Positions 5,537 through 5,982 of a DNA stretch of 5,982 nt are shown one piece after another. Numbering within the stretch: the stretch's first letter is position 1; each line of letters begins with the position of its first letter. Origin of the DNA: Chloroflexota bacterium (GTDB taxonomy: Bacteria; Chloroflexota; Anaerolineae; B4-G1; SLSP01); the NCBI GenBank assembly GCA_012798275.1, contig JAAZNO010000192.1, positions 1-5,982 of the forward strand. The letters run 5' to 3'. The notes under the pieces were generated by a model. It made no database searches and was not told the DNA's origin. It saw only the letters and a program-made list of their open reading frames with translations. The translations under genes and the position numbers were made by a program.

Positions 5537-5565
5537 GGAATTCCGCTTGTGCGGCGAGAGAGGCG

Positions 5566-5982
5566 TCAGCGCCGACGGTATACCACCACGCCGGCTCCCA
5601 GCAACCCGACGAGCAGGAGCGGCGTTGCCGCGACTGCCGGGGTCGCGCCGAAGGCAGCTACCTGCACTGCCGAGGGCAGGCTTTCCTGCGTGACGCTAAT
5701 CGGCCCGTGGAAGGTCGAGGTGCCGTTGACGTCCAGGTCCTCCAGCCGATAGTAGACCGTCCCCGAGGGCGCGTCGGAGTCGGACCAGGTGTAGACGTTG
5801 CCGAAGGTCGCGCCGGGCGTCTGCGCGGGGATCAGCGCCGCGTTGAGCTGCGTCCAGGGGCCCCCGGCGGCCTCCGCGCGGTAGAGGTTGAAGCCCAGGT
5901 TGTCGAGCTCCGTTGCCGTCTCCCACGTCACCTGCACGCTGCCATCCGCTTGGGCCGCGGCCGAGAAGTCGGTGAGGTCCAC
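5566..5982 (-). CDS. C-terminal end of a secreted or surface protein with Fn3-like domain and membrane-anchor tail (partial)
   Basis: The minus-strand frame is open from the window edge to TGA at 5566-5568, giving 138 residues. The first codon in view is GTG, but no ribosome binding site can be seen and the reading frame probably continues beyond the window, so this is treated as a C-terminal fragment. Residues 3-96 resemble a fibronectin type III-like beta-sandwich: VTWETATELDNLGFNLYRAE near 18-37, then VYTWSDSDAPSGTVYYRLEDLD. A low-complexity linker follows, then a hydrophobic segment (about 116-134, AVAATPLLLVGLLGAGVVV) and a terminal YRRR. That layout is a C-terminal membrane anchor or a sorting signal of the CTERM kind, placing the protein outside the membrane with its tail held in it. 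The main function lies in the missing N-terminal part. It is convergent with the dipeptidase gene. Confidence 0.7.
   Translation of the reverse strand: MDLTDFSAAAQADGSVQVTWETATELDNLGFNLYRAEAAGGPWTQLNAALIPAQTPGATFGNVYTWSDSDAPSGTVYYRLEDLDVNGTSTFHGPISVTQESLPSAVQVAAFGATPAVAATPLLLVGLLGAGVVVYRRR

Overview
The window is GC-rich bacterial DNA with short intergenic gaps. It carries five protein genes plus one fragment at the right edge, and two of the six (both edge genes) are cut by the window. The best guess at origin is a Chloroflexota (Anaerolineae-like) genome. This rests on the style of the right-edge protein (an Fn3-like domain with ETATELDNLGFNLYR-type sequence and a hydrophobic plus RRR tail), on GC content and on gene mix. 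There is no rRNA or marker gene here to confirm it. No tRNA, CRISPR array, transposase, phage gene or integration scar was seen.

Left part (1-1585): a nitroreductase-family gene leaves the window on the minus strand and is divergent from a LacI-family regulator (569-1585). The divergent gap holds a near-consensus sigma70-type promoter (TTGACA-17-TATAGT). Just after its -10 lies a 14-bp LacI/CelR-type operator, TGGGAGCGCTTCCA, so the regulator probably represses itself. A 125-nt leader separates promoter and gene.

Middle (1586-2739): a ThuA-domain gene (minus strand) converges on the regulator, only 33 nt apart. LacI regulators and ThuA proteins both turn up in carbohydrate-use loci, so a sugar-related role is plausible, but no transporter or glycosidase is visible. 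A roughly 450-nt gap follows. It has a candidate promoter for each flanking gene and a middle stretch with short hairpins and repeated words that may be remnants of a dispersed repeat.

Right (2740-5982): a PatB/MalY-type PLP-dependent C-S lyase is followed by an M20 dipeptidase of the CNDP type. The dipeptidase has its own strong promoter (TTGTCA-16-TATAAT) overlapping the lyase stop codon. The two may work together in peptide and sulfur amino acid catabolism, but the separate promoter means they need not be one operon. Behind the dipeptidase lies a 14-bp hairpin terminator. A second, oppositely oriented terminator with a seven-U tract serves the minus-strand surface protein whose C-terminal end closes the window.

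No convincing new system was found. The observations most worth following are the autoregulatory CelR-like operator, the divergent control region and the repeat-like 2391-2602 stretch.
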